Positions 49,032 to 57,987 of a stretch of DNA of 64,000 nt are shown in pieces. The stretch's first letter is position 1. Each line of letters starts with the position of its first letter. Origin of the DNA: Bradyrhizobium sp. in8p8. Its GTDB lineage: Bacteria > Pseudomonadota > Alphaproteobacteria > Rhizobiales > Xanthobacteraceae. A program made the position numbers and the translations under genes. Location of the stretch: NCBI RefSeq assembly GCF_000426845.1, contig NZ_AUGD01000009.1, forward strand, positions 288,141 to 352,140, given 5' to 3'. The notes below the pieces were generated by a model. The model was not told where the DNA came from. It made no database searches and saw only the letters and a list, made by a program, of their open reading frames with translations.

Positions 49032-49793
49032 ATGCAGAACGCGCTTCTGATCGGCTTGTCACGGCAGATGACGTTGGAGCGGCAGATGGCCGTCATCGCC
49101 AACAACGTCGCCAATTCCAACACCAGCGGCTTCAAGGCCGACCATTCGCTGTTCGAGGAGCACCTCAACTCGAACGCGCGTGAGGACCGTTTCATCGGCC
49201 GCGACCGGCTGGTCTCCTATGTCCAGGACCGCGGCACCTTCCGCGATATCAGCCAGGGGCCGCTGGAGCCGAGCAACAATCCGCTCGACCTGGCAATCGA
49301 CGGCAACGCCTATTTCGTCGTGCAGGCCAACGGCGCCGAGCGCTTCACCCGCGACGGCAAATTCTCGCTCAACAGCACCGGCCAGCTCGTCACCTCCGAC
49401 GGCAATCTCGTGCTCGGCACCGCCGGCCCGATCACGTTCCAGCCGACCGATCACGACATCAACGTCGCGCCCGACGGCACCGTCACGGTGCTCGAGGGCA
49501 CGGCACGAACCGACTCGATCCGCGGCAAGATCCGCATGGCCTCGTTCGACGATCCGGCCAAGCTGACCAAGCTTGGCGCCAATCTCTACGATGTGGGCTC
49601 CGCCGTTCCGCAGGCCGATGCCAAGTCCAACGTCCGCCAGGGCTACGTCGAGAAGTCGAACGTGAACGCGGTCGGCGAGATGGGCCGCATGGTCGAAGTC
49701 ATGCGCAGCTACGCCGCCATCGCCAACCTGCTTCAGCAGCAGAGCGACCTCCACAAATCGGCGATCGACAAGCTCGCCGACGTTCCGGCCTGA
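49032..49793 (+). CDS. flgF: Flagellar basal-body rod protein FlgF
   Basis: The 253-residue protein starts MQNALLIGLSRQMTLERQMA behind GGGGAG. The rod signature NNVANSNTSGFKAD is at about 25-38 and the C-terminal helix EMGRMVEVMRSYAAIANLLQ closes the D0 domain. It forms part of the proximal rod. flgG follows 16 nt later. Confidence 0.95.
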   Translation: MQNALLIGLSRQMTLERQMAVIANNVANSNTSGFKADHSLFEEHLNSNAREDRFIGRDRLVSYVQDRGTFRDISQGPLEPSNNPLDLAIDGNAYFVVQANGAERFTRDGKFSLNSTGQLVTSDGNLVLGTAGPITFQPTDHDINVAPDGTVTVLEGTARTDSIRGKIRMASFDDPAKLTKLGANLYDVGSAVPQADAKSNVRQGYVEKSNVNAVGEMGRMVEVMRSYAAIANLLQQQSDLHKSAIDKLADVPA

Positions 49794-49809
49794 TTGAAGG
49801 AGAATTGAC

Positions 49810-50598
49810 ATGCAGGCGCTTCACACCGCAGCGACCGGAATGGCGGCACAGGAACTCAACGTTCAGGTGATCTCCAACAACATCGCGAACCTGCGCACCA
49901 CCGGCTTCAAGAAGCAGACCGCGGCGTTCCAGGACCTGATCTACGAGCACGTCCGCCGCGTCGGCGCCCAGTCGTCCGACCAGGGCACCATCCTTCCGGT
50001 GGGCGTCGACATCGGCGGCGGCGTCAAGACCGTCGGCACGCCGCGCAGCATGACGCAGGGAACGCTGTCGCAGACCGGCAACGACCTCGATCTCGCGATC
50101 TCGGGCGATGGCTTCTTCAAGATCCTGATGCCGGACGGGACCTACCAGTACACCCGCGACGGCACGTTCCAGATGGACAACCAGGGCCGTGTCGTGACTG
50201 CGCAGGGCAACCCGGTGCAGCCGACCATCACCATTCCGAACAACGCCTCGGGCATCTCCGTGAGCGAGCAGGGCCAGGTCTCGGTGACGCTGCCCGGTTC
50301 ATCGACATCGTCGATCATCGGCCAGATCGGCGTCACGCGCTTCATCAACAAGGCGGGCCTTCAGCCCGTCGGCAATAACCAGTTCATCGAGACCCCCTCC
50401 TCCGGCCCGCCGCAGGACGGCACCGCCAACTCGGAGGGTTACGGCAAGATCACGCAGGGCAGCCTGGAGCAGGCCAATATCGACGTGGTCTCGGAAATGA
50501 GCGACCTGATCGCCGCGCAGCGCGCCTATGAAATGAACGCCAAGGTGATCAGCGCCGCCGACCAGATGATGCAATCGACCACGGCGCTGTTCCGCTGA
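49810..50598 (+). CDS. flgG: Flagellar distal rod protein FlgG
   Basis: The 262-residue protein begins MQALHTAATGMAAQELNVQV, with NNIANLRTTGFKKQ and the C-terminal MSDLIAAQRAYEMNAKVISA typical of FlgG. Length and all conserved D0/D1 blocks are normal. It assembles the distal rod above FlgF. Confidence 0.96.
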   Translation: MQALHTAATGMAAQELNVQVISNNIANLRTTGFKKQTAAFQDLIYEHVRRVGAQSSDQGTILPVGVDIGGGVKTVGTPRSMTQGTLSQTGNDLDLAISGDGFFKILMPDGTYQYTRDGTFQMDNQGRVVTAQGNPVQPTITIPNNASGISVSEQGQVSVTLPGSSTSSIIGQIGVTRFINKAGLQPVGNNQFIETPSSGPPQDGTANSEGYGKITQGSLEQANIDVVSEMSDLIAAQRAYEMNAKVISAADQMMQSTTALFR

Positions 50599-50602
50599 GG
50601 CA

Positions 50603-51739
50603 ATGACGATGATCCGCGCCACCCTCGCCACGATCTCCGCCCTTCTCGCGCTGACATCGCCGGCGGCAGCGGCAGACGACTTCATCGCCGCGCCGACCTT
50701 GCGCGCAAGCGTCACCGTCACCTCGGACGTGGTGCGCATCGGCGATCTCATCGAGAACGCCGGATCGGCCGCGTCGATCCCGGTCTACCGCTCGCCCGAT
50801 CTCGGCACCACCGGCACCCTCACGGCCGCCCAAGTGCTGTCCGTGCTGCGCGCCAAGCAGGTGATCGGCGTCATGACCGGCGACGTCAAGGAGGTCCAAG
50901 TCACCCGCCTCGCCCGCACGCTCGCCAGCAAGGACGTCGAGAACGCGGTCGCCGCAGCGCTCGAGCGCCGCTTCGGCCTCGGAGACGCCGCCAACATCAC
51001 CGTCACGTTCGATCGCAGCGTCGCCGAGATGCGGCTCGACGCCTCCAACACCGGGGCACTCCTGCCGGCCGCAACCCGCTACGATGCCCGCAGCGGCCGT
51101 TTCGACATCGCCTTCGAGATTGCCAATGACAGCAATCCCGCTCCGACCAAGCTGCGTTTCACCGGCACCGCGATCGAGACGGTGGAGGTAGCCGTGCTGA
51201 CCCGCGACGTCGACCGCGCCGAGCTTCTGAAATCCTCCGACCTTTCGCTGGAGCGCCGGCCGAAGGCCGAGGTCACCGGCGAACCCGCGTCCCGCGACCG
51301 CAGCGTCGGCATGGAATTGCGCCGAGCGATGCGGGCTGGCACGCCGATCCGCGCCGCAGACGTCGTCAGGCCCAACTTCGTGGTGCGCGACCAAGCCGTC
51401 ACCATCATCTACCAGATGCCCGGCCTTTATCTCACCACGCGTGGCAAGGCGACAGAGAGCGGCGCCGAGGGCGACACCGTCAGCGTGCTCAATCTGCAGT
51501 CCAAGCGCACGCTGACCGGCGTCGTCACCGCCCGTGGCCAGGTCACGGTCCAGGGTGCCAGCCAGTCCGCGCCGATGGCCCCTGCGGTCGAGCAGAGCTC
51601 CTCGCTGAAGCGCGACGAGATGCCCGCCGCCGCAGCCCTCGCGCAGAGCGTTGTGCAGGCGCCGGCAAATCCGGCCCAGGTCGCCCAAGCCCAGATTCCG
51701 CAAGTTCGCCTCTCGCAAGCTCCAGCAAAGTCAGAGTAA
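50603..51739 (+). CDS. flgA: Flagellar P-ring assembly chaperone FlgA
   Basis: The 378-residue protein has a signal peptide (about 1-24, ...ALTSPAAAA) and a SAF-like C-terminal domain: LRRAMRAGTPIRAADVVRPN (about 235-254) with GMELRRA, then VVTARGQVTVQG. The Pro/Gln/Ala tail after residue 320 is longer than in E. coli FlgA. It helps FlgI form the periplasmic P-ring. It begins 4 nt after flgG. Confidence 0.9.
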   Translation: MTMIRATLATISALLALTSPAAAADDFIAAPTLRASVTVTSDVVRIGDLIENAGSAASIPVYRSPDLGTTGTLTAAQVLSVLRAKQVIGVMTGDVKEVQVTRLARTLASKDVENAVAAALERRFGLGDAANITVTFDRSVAEMRLDASNTGALLPAATRYDARSGRFDIAFEIANDSNPAPTKLRFTGTAIETVEVAVLTRDVDRAELLKSSDLSLERRPKAEVTGEPASRDRSVGMELRRAMRAGTPIRAADVVRPNFVVRDQAVTIIYQMPGLYLTTRGKATESGAEGDTVSVLNLQSKRTLTGVVTARGQVTVQGASQSAPMAPAVEQSSSLKRDEMPAAAALAQSVVQAPANPAQVAQAQIPQVRLSQAPAKSE

Positions 51740-51742
51740 GTC

Positions 51743-52507
51743 ATGTCAACGTTCAGTTCGGCTTCCCGTCTTCGTCGCGGCGCGATCTCTGCCTTGCTGC
51801 TTGCAACTTGCGCCCTGGCGAGCGGCTGCTCCTCGATCGACCGCCTGTCGCAGATCGGCGAACAGCCGAAGCTGTCGGCGATCGACAACCCGACGACGCA
51901 GCCCGGCTACAAGCCGGTGCAGATGCCGATGCCGAAGCCGGAAGTCGCCTCCTACAATCCGAACTCGCTCTGGCGCAACGGCAGCCGCGCCTTCTTCAAG
52001 GACCAGCGCGCCCGCCAGGTCGGCGACCTCCTGACCGTGACCGTGAACATCACCGACAAGGCCAATCTGTCCAACGAGACCCAGCGCAGCCGCACCAGCA
52101 AGGAGGACTCCGGGGTCACGGACTTCATCGGCAGCCAGACGGTCACGCAACCGCTCAAGGTTCTCCCCGGACGTCTCCTTACAACCGACTCGACGTCCTC
52201 GGCTGACGGCAAGGGCTCAGTCAACCGCCAGGAAGCGCTGCAGACCAACGTCGCCGCCGTCGTGACCCAGGTGCTGCCGAACGGCAACCTAGTGGTCGAA
52301 GGCAAGCAGGAGATCCGCGTCAACTTCGAGATCCGCGAGCTCGTCGTCGCCGGCATCGTCCGCCCCGAGGACATCCAGAGCGACAACACCATCGATTCCA
52401 GCAAGATCGCCCAGGCGCGCATCGCCTATGGCGGCCGCGGCCAGATCATGGACGTGCAGCAGCCGCGCTACGGTCAGCAGGTCATGGACGTGCTGCTGCC
52501 CTTCTAA
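51743..52507 (+). CDS. flgH: Flagellar L-ring lipoprotein FlgH
   Basis: The 254-residue protein has a lipoprotein signal with lipobox LASGC (Cys about 29), the SLWRNGSRAFFKDQRARQVG block (about 75-94), and the C-terminal IAYGGRGQIMDVQQPRYGQQ then MDVLLPF typical of FlgH. It forms the outer-membrane bushing of the rod. It starts 3 nt after flgA. Confidence 0.95.
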   Translation: MSTFSSASRLRRGAISALLLATCALASGCSSIDRLSQIGEQPKLSAIDNPTTQPGYKPVQMPMPKPEVASYNPNSLWRNGSRAFFKDQRARQVGDLLTVTVNITDKANLSNETQRSRTSKEDSGVTDFIGSQTVTQPLKVLPGRLLTTDSTSSADGKGSVNRQEALQTNVAAVVTQVLPNGNLVVEGKQEIRVNFEIRELVVAGIVRPEDIQSDNTIDSSKIAQARIAYGGRGQIMDVQQPRYGQQVMDVLLPF

Positions 52508-52567
52508 GTTCCTTCAAGAGCTCCCACATCGTGTTCGCGAACCTAGGCGCGAACGACGGTGTACTAC

Positions 52568-52600
52568 GCGGCCCTCGCTAGCTCCCCTGGCGAGGGCCGC
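52568..52600 (+). terminator. Strong GC hairpin downstream of flgH
   Basis: GCGGCCCTCGC and GCGAGGGCCGC form an 11-bp perfect stem around an 11-nt loop, followed by ATGTATTTTACC. It is well placed to end the flgFGAH transcript. Confidence 0.7.
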
Positions 52601-52788
52601 ATGTATTTTACCAAGGCGATGTGAGGGGGCTGCTTAGAGCGAGTCGGGCGGGCGCATTGGCCGCGCCATGCCCCAAACCTGCTCAGTGCCGAGCGTAGCA
52701 AATCCGGGATCCCTTCGCGGAAGCCTGGAATGCTTCGCCGCAAGAGCTCCTCACAGTGCCGGCGTGCGTCGAAGAACCGTGCGCCCAC

Positions 52789-53568
52789 TCACGTAAACTC
52801 GGCCTCGACGGTTCCGAGCCCCTCAAGTTCCATCCGCACCTTGTCGCCCGCTTTCAGCCACAGCGTCTTGACCAGGCTGCCGGTCAGCACGAGTTGACCC
52901 GCGTGCAGGCCCTTGCCTTCGGCGGCGAGATGGTTGGCAAGCCAGGCGAGTGCATTGTGGGGATGGCCGAGCACGTCGGCCCCGGTGCCGTGGCTCACCT
53001 CTTCGCCGTTGACGATGGCGCGTCCCTTGACCGCCTTCAGATCCGGCACGGACGAGCGCGGCACCGATGGGCCGAGCACGCAACCGGCGGCGAAGAAATC
53101 GTCGGCGATCAAGGTCGGCGCGCCCATCGTCTCCCATTTTACGTAGCGATCGTCGACGATCTCGATCGCGGGCTGATAGGCCTCGACCGCTTCGCCGACC
53201 CATTCGGCTGTGAACGGCGCCTCGCCGGCGGCAAGGTCGCGCTTGAGCCGCACTGCAATCTCGCATTCGACGCCGACCCGGACATAGCTGGACGCCGCGA
53301 GCTTGGCGCCGCTGTCATGCACGCCCTTCTGGAACACGCCGCCGCCGCAGGGGTGCGGGATGCCGATATACTCCTGCATGACCTGGCTGGTGCAGCCGAT
53401 CTTGTAGCCAACGAGCGGGCCGACATGCGGCAGCAGGAGATCGTGCAGCGCGCGCTGGACCTGATAACCCTCGGCCTCGTCGGCAGGAGGGTGCTCCAGC
53501 GCCGCGAGCGGTGCATGATTGCGGCGCGCCAGCGCGATGGCCTTTGCGGCTTCGAGAATCCTGTCCAT
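52789..53568 (-). CDS. 2-keto-4-pentenoate hydratase family (FAH fold) enzyme
   Basis: The 259-residue protein begins MDRILEAAKAIALARRNHAP. The family blocks are present: EGYQVQRALHDLLLPHVGPL then GYKIGCTSQ, GVECEIAVRL (metal Glu residues, about 105-115) and EIVDDRYVKWETMGAPTLIA, ending MELEGLGTVEAEF. Members hydrate 2-oxopent-4-enoates in aromatic ring meta-cleavage or are decarboxylases. No pathway genes are beside it, so its substrate is unknown. It is an insertion within the flagellar cluster. Confidence 0.8.
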   Translation of the reverse strand: MDRILEAAKAIALARRNHAPLAALEHPPADEAEGYQVQRALHDLLLPHVGPLVGYKIGCTSQVMQEYIGIPHPCGGGVFQKGVHDSGAKLAASSYVRVGVECEIAVRLKRDLAAGEAPFTAEWVGEAVEAYQPAIEIVDDRYVKWETMGAPTLIADDFFAAGCVLGPSVPRSSVPDLKAVKGRAIVNGEEVSHGTGADVLGHPHNALAWLANHLAAEGKGLHAGQLVLTGSLVKTLWLKAGDKVRMELEGLGTVEAEFT

Positions 53569-53998
53569 CGGCGCCGTCTCCCACGCTACGCAGCTCAAGG
53601 CAGCACTTCAGCATCCCTGCTCCACCCTGACAAGCGCGCCTCGGCGCGGGACGACGACCGCTGGCCCGCCCTTAAGGAAAAATTGAGCCGGTGGAGGCTT
53701 TATGGAGTCGCATGCCTCGCGGGCTCTCGCGAGACGCGCATGAGGCGTGATTGCAGCGATGCTTGATGCAGCTGGATCAGCATCTCAAGACCCGACTCGA
53801 TCTCATTGATGCGACTCGGAAAATTTCCCGCACCTGAAGTGAAGGCTGTTTCTCATCCGAACTCACGTGAGCTCGGAGGAGTCGAGACTAGATCCTTGAT
53901 TGCGATTCACTTTTTGCAATCGCTGCGCCCCGTTTGACGTACGCAGCTTCCGAGCGCCAGGCAAAACGCCCATCGCGGCGCCAAACGGCGCCTCGTCC
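53569..53998. other. Non-coding gap between hydratase and dksA terminator
   Basis: About 430 bp without a convincing gene. It holds the hydratase promoter region (minus strand) and an AT-richer stretch near 53830-53890. No conserved RNA motif, repeat or promoter consensus was recognised beyond this. Confidence 0.4.
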
Positions 53999-54028
53999 AA
54001 AAAACAAAGAGCCGCATCGCTGCGGCTC
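53999..54028 (-). terminator. Intrinsic terminator of dksA
   Basis: On the minus strand GAGCCGC and GCGGCTC form a 7-bp stem with a 6-nt loop, followed by TTTGTTTTTT, a few bases beyond the dksA stop codon. Confidence 0.85.
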
Positions 54029-54033
54029 GGGCT

Positions 54034-54399
54034 CTATTCGTCGCGATAAACTTTCTCGCGTTTCTCGTGGCGCTCCTGCGCTTCCACCGAGAGCGTCGCG
54101 ATCGGGCGGGCCTCGAGCCGCTTCAACGAGATCGGCTCCCCGGTTTCCTCGCAATAGCCGTAGGTGTTGTCCTCGATGCGCTGGAGCGCGGCGTCGATCT
54201 TGGCGATCAACTTGCGCTGGCGGTCGCGGGCGCGGAGCTCGATGGCGCGATCGGTTTCGGACGATGCCCGATCGGCGAGATCGGGGTGGTTCACGTTCTC
54301 CTCCTGCAAAGCCTGCAGGGTGAGCTTGGACTCTTTGAGGATCTCATCCTTCCAGGCAAGGAGCTTCAGGCGGAAGTACTCCTTCTGCCGGTCGTTCAT
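54034..54399 (-). CDS. dksA: DksA/TraR-family RNA polymerase-binding factor, Cys-depleted
   Basis: The 121-residue protein begins MNDRQKEYFRLKLLAWKDEI, chosen over a TTG 45 nt upstream. Coiled-coil arms (about 5-75) carry the tip DLADRASSETDRAIELRARD, with the acidic residues that reach the RNA polymerase channel. The zinc-finger region reads YGYCEETGEPISLKRLEARP then LSVEAQERHE, so only one of the four usual Cys remains, a known Cys-poor DksA type. It works with ppGpp on stringent control. Confidence 0.9.
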   Translation of the reverse strand: MNDRQKEYFRLKLLAWKDEILKESKLTLQALQEENVNHPDLADRASSETDRAIELRARDRQRKLIAKIDAALQRIEDNTYGYCEETGEPISLKRLEARPIATLSVEAQERHEKREKVYRDE

Positions 54400-54616
54400 G
54401 AAAGGCTCTTTGTCGGTCGGTCGGTAGTTTTTCAACTTTTCCAAGGGAGGCCTATCTTTTTAAGCAACGACTCGCGAACGGAACGGGGTCCGTTGAGCCG
54501 GGCCTTATATAGTGGCCTCCCGTGACAGACAATATTTCCCTGATGGCGCGCCTCGCGCCTCCAAGCCCTTGCACAGGAAGGTTTATCCCTGAGAGGCTTG
54601 GAGGCGGCCGAGGGCT

Positions 54617-55228
54617 TCAATAACCGACCGTGAAGCGCTGCTTCGGATGGGCTGGCCGTTCGATCTCGTCGGCGAGGGCGATGGCGTAGTCGGCGAAGGT
54701 GATCCAGCTCTTGCCGTTCGCATCTGCGAGAAGCTGGTCGGTCCCTAGCCGGAACTTGCCCGTGCGTTCCCCCTCGACGAACAGCGCCGACGGCGAAATG
54801 AAGGTCCAGTTCAGGTCCTTTTCCTGGCGCAGCAGGTCGAGGAAGGTCGAGCCCGCCTCCGCTTCGGCCTTGTACTGAGCGGGAAAATTGGGGGTCGCAA
54901 CCAGCTTCACGCCCGGGGCAACCTCGAGACTGCCGGCGCCGCCGACCACGAGGTAGCGACCGACCTTGGAGTCCTTCGCGGCACCGATCAGCTTCAGGGC
55001 GTCGCTGGCGAGGAAGTGGATGGAACTCACAGCGACGTCATGCCCGGCCCACAGCTTGGCAAGGCCGTCCTGGTCAAGCACATCTCCCTTGATCGGCGTG
55101 ACGTTGGGCAGGGCCGCGATCTTCTCGGGGTTGCGGGCGATGGCTGTGACGGCGTGGCCGCGGCGGGACAGCTCCTTGGTGATCTCCGACCCGGCTCGCC
55201 CCGAGGCGCCCGCGATTGCGATATTCAT
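54617..55228 (-). CDS. NAD(P)-binding oxidoreductase (NAD(P)H-binding/SDR-atypical)
   Basis: The 203-residue protein begins MNIAIAGASGRAGSEITKEL with a Rossmann G-A-S-G-x-A-G motif, then AVTAIARNPEKIAALPNVTP (about 30-49), KGDVLDQDGLAKLW and the SALFVEGERTGKFRLGTDQL end. This family includes quinone or flavin reductases of the YwnB type. It is divergent from an HxlR regulator gene that probably controls it; a role in redox or electrophile stress is an inference. Confidence 0.8.
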   Translation of the reverse strand: MNIAIAGASGRAGSEITKELSRRGHAVTAIARNPEKIAALPNVTPIKGDVLDQDGLAKLWAGHDVAVSSIHFLASDALKLIGAAKDSKVGRYLVVGGAGSLEVAPGVKLVATPNFPAQYKAEAEAGSTFLDLLRQEKDLNWTFISPSALFVEGERTGKFRLGTDQLLADANGKSWITFADYAIALADEIERPAHPKQRFTVGY

Positions 55229-55247
55229 GAAGTGCTCCATTGCAACA

Positions 55248-55258
55248 GTGGTAACCAC
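55248..55258. promoter_or_regulatory. Palindrome GTGGTAACCAC between oxidoreductase and HxlR genes
   Basis: This perfect 11-bp palindrome lies in the 160-bp divergent gap, close upstream of the oxidoreductase ATG, where an HxlR operator is expected. A related GTAAC half-site follows at 55261. Confidence 0.45.
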
Positions 55259-55388
55259 CAGTAACTAGATATCGCAAAGGATGCTGGTGTTAAGAGAGCA
55301 CTTTGTGCTTACCTGATTACGCGAGGGTAACCTGGACGCGGAACGCTCCCGGTGGTCCCGCAAGCGACCGTATGCATTCCGAGGATCG

Positions 55389-55763
55389 ATGATGAAACCG
55401 GACGTCTACGCAGCGAATTGCCCCACCCGCCAGATCCTCGATCGCGTCGGAGACAAATGGGCGGTGCTGATCCTCTTGCTGCTGCGCGAGGAACCAATGC
55501 GCTTCAATCAGTTGCGCCGCACGATCGAAGGCATCTCGCAAAAGATGCTCAGCCAGGTTCTCAAGTCGCTCGAGCGCGACGGCCTGATCAAGCGCCATGC
55601 CATCGCGACGGTGCCGGTCACGGTGGAATATTCGATCACGCAGCTTGGATTGACGCTGGCAGCTGCGGTCGATCCGCTGCGCGATTGGGCCGAGCAGAAC
55701 CTGAAAGATGTGCTCGCCGCCCAGCGCCGCTACGACGCGCAGCAGAAGGAGGAAGCTGCGTAA
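55389..55763 (+). CDS. HxlR-family winged-helix regulator
   Basis: The 124-residue protein begins MMKPDVYAANCPTRQILDRV. It has the Cys near the N-terminus (CPTRQILD), GDKWAVLILLLLREEPMRFN and RTIEGISQKMLSQVLKSLER (about 45-64), as in HxlR regulators, which often sense electrophiles or oxidants through that Cys. It is divergent from the oxidoreductase gene. Confidence 0.88.
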   Translation: MMKPDVYAANCPTRQILDRVGDKWAVLILLLLREEPMRFNQLRRTIEGISQKMLSQVLKSLERDGLIKRHAIATVPVTVEYSITQLGLTLAAAVDPLRDWAEQNLKDVLAAQRRYDAQQKEEAA

Positions 55764-55788
55764 GACTGCGCGAAGTGACGGATGGCTG

Positions 55789-56199
55789 TTAAGCCTGCCC
55801 AGCCTTCGCCAGTTCGACCTCGACGCGCAGCTCGATCTCGGCGAGAACCGCATCGAGACCAGGATCGCCCGAGGACGATTTCAGGTTAGCCGCAGCATCC
55901 CGCAGGCGCATCACGGTCGATCCATCGAGATTGCCGGACAGCAGCCCAATCTTGAGATCGTCGAGCACGTCGAGCGCGGTCCTGCCGCGGGCCACCGAGC
56001 GCTTGCGGCGCTCGATCGGATCCTCATCGACGCCCTGCAATGCCAGCAATGCGTCGATGTTGGCGGTGGCCTTCGGCGCAGCGCTTCGCGTCTCCTGTGC
56101 CGACGAGGTGTCGGGCAGCGCGAAGGTGCCGGAGCCGATCCGCCTGGTCTGGCTGGCCGGCGTTCCAAGCGTGGTGCCGTTCGGTCCGTAGATGCGCAT
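55789..56199 (-). CDS. fliX: Flagellar assembly regulator FliX
   Basis: The 136-residue protein begins MRIYGPNGTTLGTPASQTRR, the usual FliX N-terminus. The C-terminal helix bundle has RRKSVARGRTALDVLDDLKI and LAEIELRVEVELAKAGQA. In Caulobacter FliX works with FlbD to couple basal body assembly to sigma-54 transcription. It is divergent from flgI, which has a sigma-54-type promoter. Confidence 0.9.
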   Translation of the reverse strand: MRIYGPNGTTLGTPASQTRRIGSGTFALPDTSSAQETRSAAPKATANIDALLALQGVDEDPIERRKRSVARGRTALDVLDDLKIGLLSGNLDGSTVMRLRDAAANLKSSSGDPGLDAVLAEIELRVEVELAKAGQA

Positions 56200-56377
56200 C
56201 GGAAGGAATCCGGGTGATCGATGCCTCACCTTCGCCCTCTTATGGTTAACGACGCGTAAACAGCCCGGCAGAATTTGCCGAGAGGCGGCAGTTTCGCTCC
56301 TCAGGGCGAACGACCGCTGACACCGGTCGAAACAGATTTATTCAACCTATTCAGCCACCTATCCCTGCCGCCACGGT

Positions 56378-56393
56378 TGGCACGGTGCTCGCA
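56378..56393 (+). promoter_or_regulatory. Sigma-54-type promoter upstream of flgI
   Basis: TGGCACGGTGCTCGCA matches TGGCACG-N4-T(T/C)GCA, with the GG and GC elements 10 bp apart. It lies about 90 nt before the flgI ATG and shares the exact TGGCACG and TCGC halves with the flgF promoter. Confidence 0.75.
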
Positions 56394-56483
56394 AGGAAAG
56401 CGTCGGACCAGCTCGTCATGGGAGTGTCGTGCAGGTCCTTCCGATTTGAGGAGCCCGCTCTTAGGGGCCTTGGGGAGCAGAGT

Positions 56484-57608
56484 ATGCCAGGCGTTCGTTG
56501 GGTGAGGATTGTTGGGGTGGCCTGCGCCGCGCTGTCAGCGCTGACGCTCTCCGTCACGCCAGCGGCTGCGACCTCGCGTATCAAGGATCTCGCCAACATC
56601 GAGGGTGTGCGGCAAAACCAGCTCATCGGCTATGGCCTCGTCGTCGGTCTCAACGGCACCGGCGACACGCTCAACAACATCCCCTTCACCAAGCAATCGC
56701 TGCAAGCGATGCTCGAGCGCATGGGCGTCAACATCCGTGGCGCCACGATCCGAACCGGCAACGTCGCCGCTGTGATGGTCACAGGTAACCTGCCGGCCTT
56801 TGCCACGCAGGGCACGCGCATGGACGTCACCGTCTCCGCGCTCGGCGATGCCAAGAATCTCCAGGGCGGCACCCTGCTCGTCACCCCTCTCCTCGGCGCC
56901 GACGGCAACGTCTATGCAGTGGCGCAGGGCTCGCTCGCGATCTCCGGCTTCCAGGCCGAGGGCGAGGCGGCCAAGATCGTGCGCGGCGTGCCGACGGTTG
57001 GGCGGATCGCCAACGGCGCCATCATCGAGCGCGAGATCGAGTTCGCGCTCAATCGGCTGCCGAACGTGCGCCTTGCGCTGCGCAATGCCGACTTCACCAC
57101 CGCCAAGCGCATTGCGGCTGCGGTCAATGATTATCTCGGCGTCAAGGCCGCCGAGCCGATCGACCCGTCGACGGTGCAGCTGTCGGTCCCGCCCGAGTTC
57201 AAGGGCAACGTCGTCGCCTTTCTCACCGAAATCGAGCAGCTCCAGGTCGAACCCGATCTCGCCGCCAAGATCATCATCGACGAGCGCAGCGGCATCATCG
57301 TGATGGGCCGCGACGTTCGCGTCGCCACCGTTGCGGTGGCCCAGGGCAACCTCACCGTCACCATCTCCGAGAGCCCGCAGGTCAGCCAACCCAACCCGCT
57401 GTCGCGCGGCCGCACCGTGGTCGCACCGCGCAGCAGTGTCACCGTCACCGAGGACGGCAAGAAGCTGGCGCTGGTCAAGGACGGCGTCTCGCTGCAGCAG
57501 CTCGTCGACGGCCTCAACGGCCTCGGTATCGGTCCCCGCGACATGATCAGCATCCTGCAGGCGATCAAGGCCGCCGGCGCCATCGAAGCCGACATCGAGG
57601 TGATGTGA
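56484..57608 (+). CDS. flgI: Flagellar P-ring protein FlgI
   Basis: The 374-residue protein begins MPGVRWVRIVGVACAALSAL behind GGGGAG. A signal peptide ends near AAA (about 27). Diagnostic blocks are SRIKDLANIEGVRQNQLIGY then GLNGTGDTLNN, MVTGNLPAFATQGTRMDVTV, and the C-terminal NGLGIGPRDMISILQAIKAA. It polymerises into the periplasmic P-ring around the rod. Confidence 0.96.
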   Translation: MPGVRWVRIVGVACAALSALTLSVTPAAATSRIKDLANIEGVRQNQLIGYGLVVGLNGTGDTLNNIPFTKQSLQAMLERMGVNIRGATIRTGNVAAVMVTGNLPAFATQGTRMDVTVSALGDAKNLQGGTLLVTPLLGADGNVYAVAQGSLAISGFQAEGEAAKIVRGVPTVGRIANGAIIEREIEFALNRLPNVRLALRNADFTTAKRIAAAVNDYLGVKAAEPIDPSTVQLSVPPEFKGNVVAFLTEIEQLQVEPDLAAKIIIDERSGIIVMGRDVRVATVAVAQGNLTVTISESPQVSQPNPLSRGRTVVAPRSSVTVTEDGKKLALVKDGVSLQQLVDGLNGLGIGPRDMISILQAIKAAGAIEADIEVM

Positions 57609-57976
57609 TGCAAGCCTCCGCCATCAATACCCCGCGCCTCCCCAACGCTTCGGCCTTCTCGGTGGAGAGCCGCAACGGGCGGCCTGATTTCGAACTCGCC
57701 GCCGCCCTCCAGAAGGTCTCGCCGCAGCAACAGGCAAAGGCGCAGAAGATCGCCACCGACTTCGAGGCGATGTTCCTCAACAGCATGTTCTCGCAGATGA
57801 CCTCGGGCCTTAAGGGCGAAGGCCCGTTCGGCGACACACCCGGCACCGGCGTATGGCGCTCGATGCTGACCGAGCAATATTCCAAGAACTTCGCCCAGGC
57901 CGGCGGCGTCGGCGTCGCGACCGACGTCTACCGGACCCTCATCCTGCAGCAGGCGAAAACGATCCGCACGGCATAA
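57608..57976 (+). CDS. Rod-binding protein (FlgJ N-terminal/CheL-like)
   Basis: The 122-residue protein begins MQASAINTPRLPNASAFSVE at an ATG overlapping the flgI stop by one base. The rod-binding block AQKIATDFEAMFLNSMFSQM (about 46-65) and the SMLTEQYSKNFAQAGGVGVA end match the FlgJ N-terminal domain. The muramidase domain of gammaproteobacterial FlgJ is absent, as usual in alphaproteobacteria. Confidence 0.85.
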   Translation: MQASAINTPRLPNASAFSVESRNGRPDFELAAALQKVSPQQQAKAQKIATDFEAMFLNSMFSQMTSGLKGEGPFGDTPGTGVWRSMLTEQYSKNFAQAGGVGVATDVYRTLILQQAKTIRTA

Positions 57977-57987
57977 GGTCAAACGAG

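Noticed and set aside
57608..57976. Missing muramidase domain in the FlgJ-like protein as a truncation
   Set aside because: Alphaproteobacterial rod-binding proteins normally lack that domain, so this is not a lesion.
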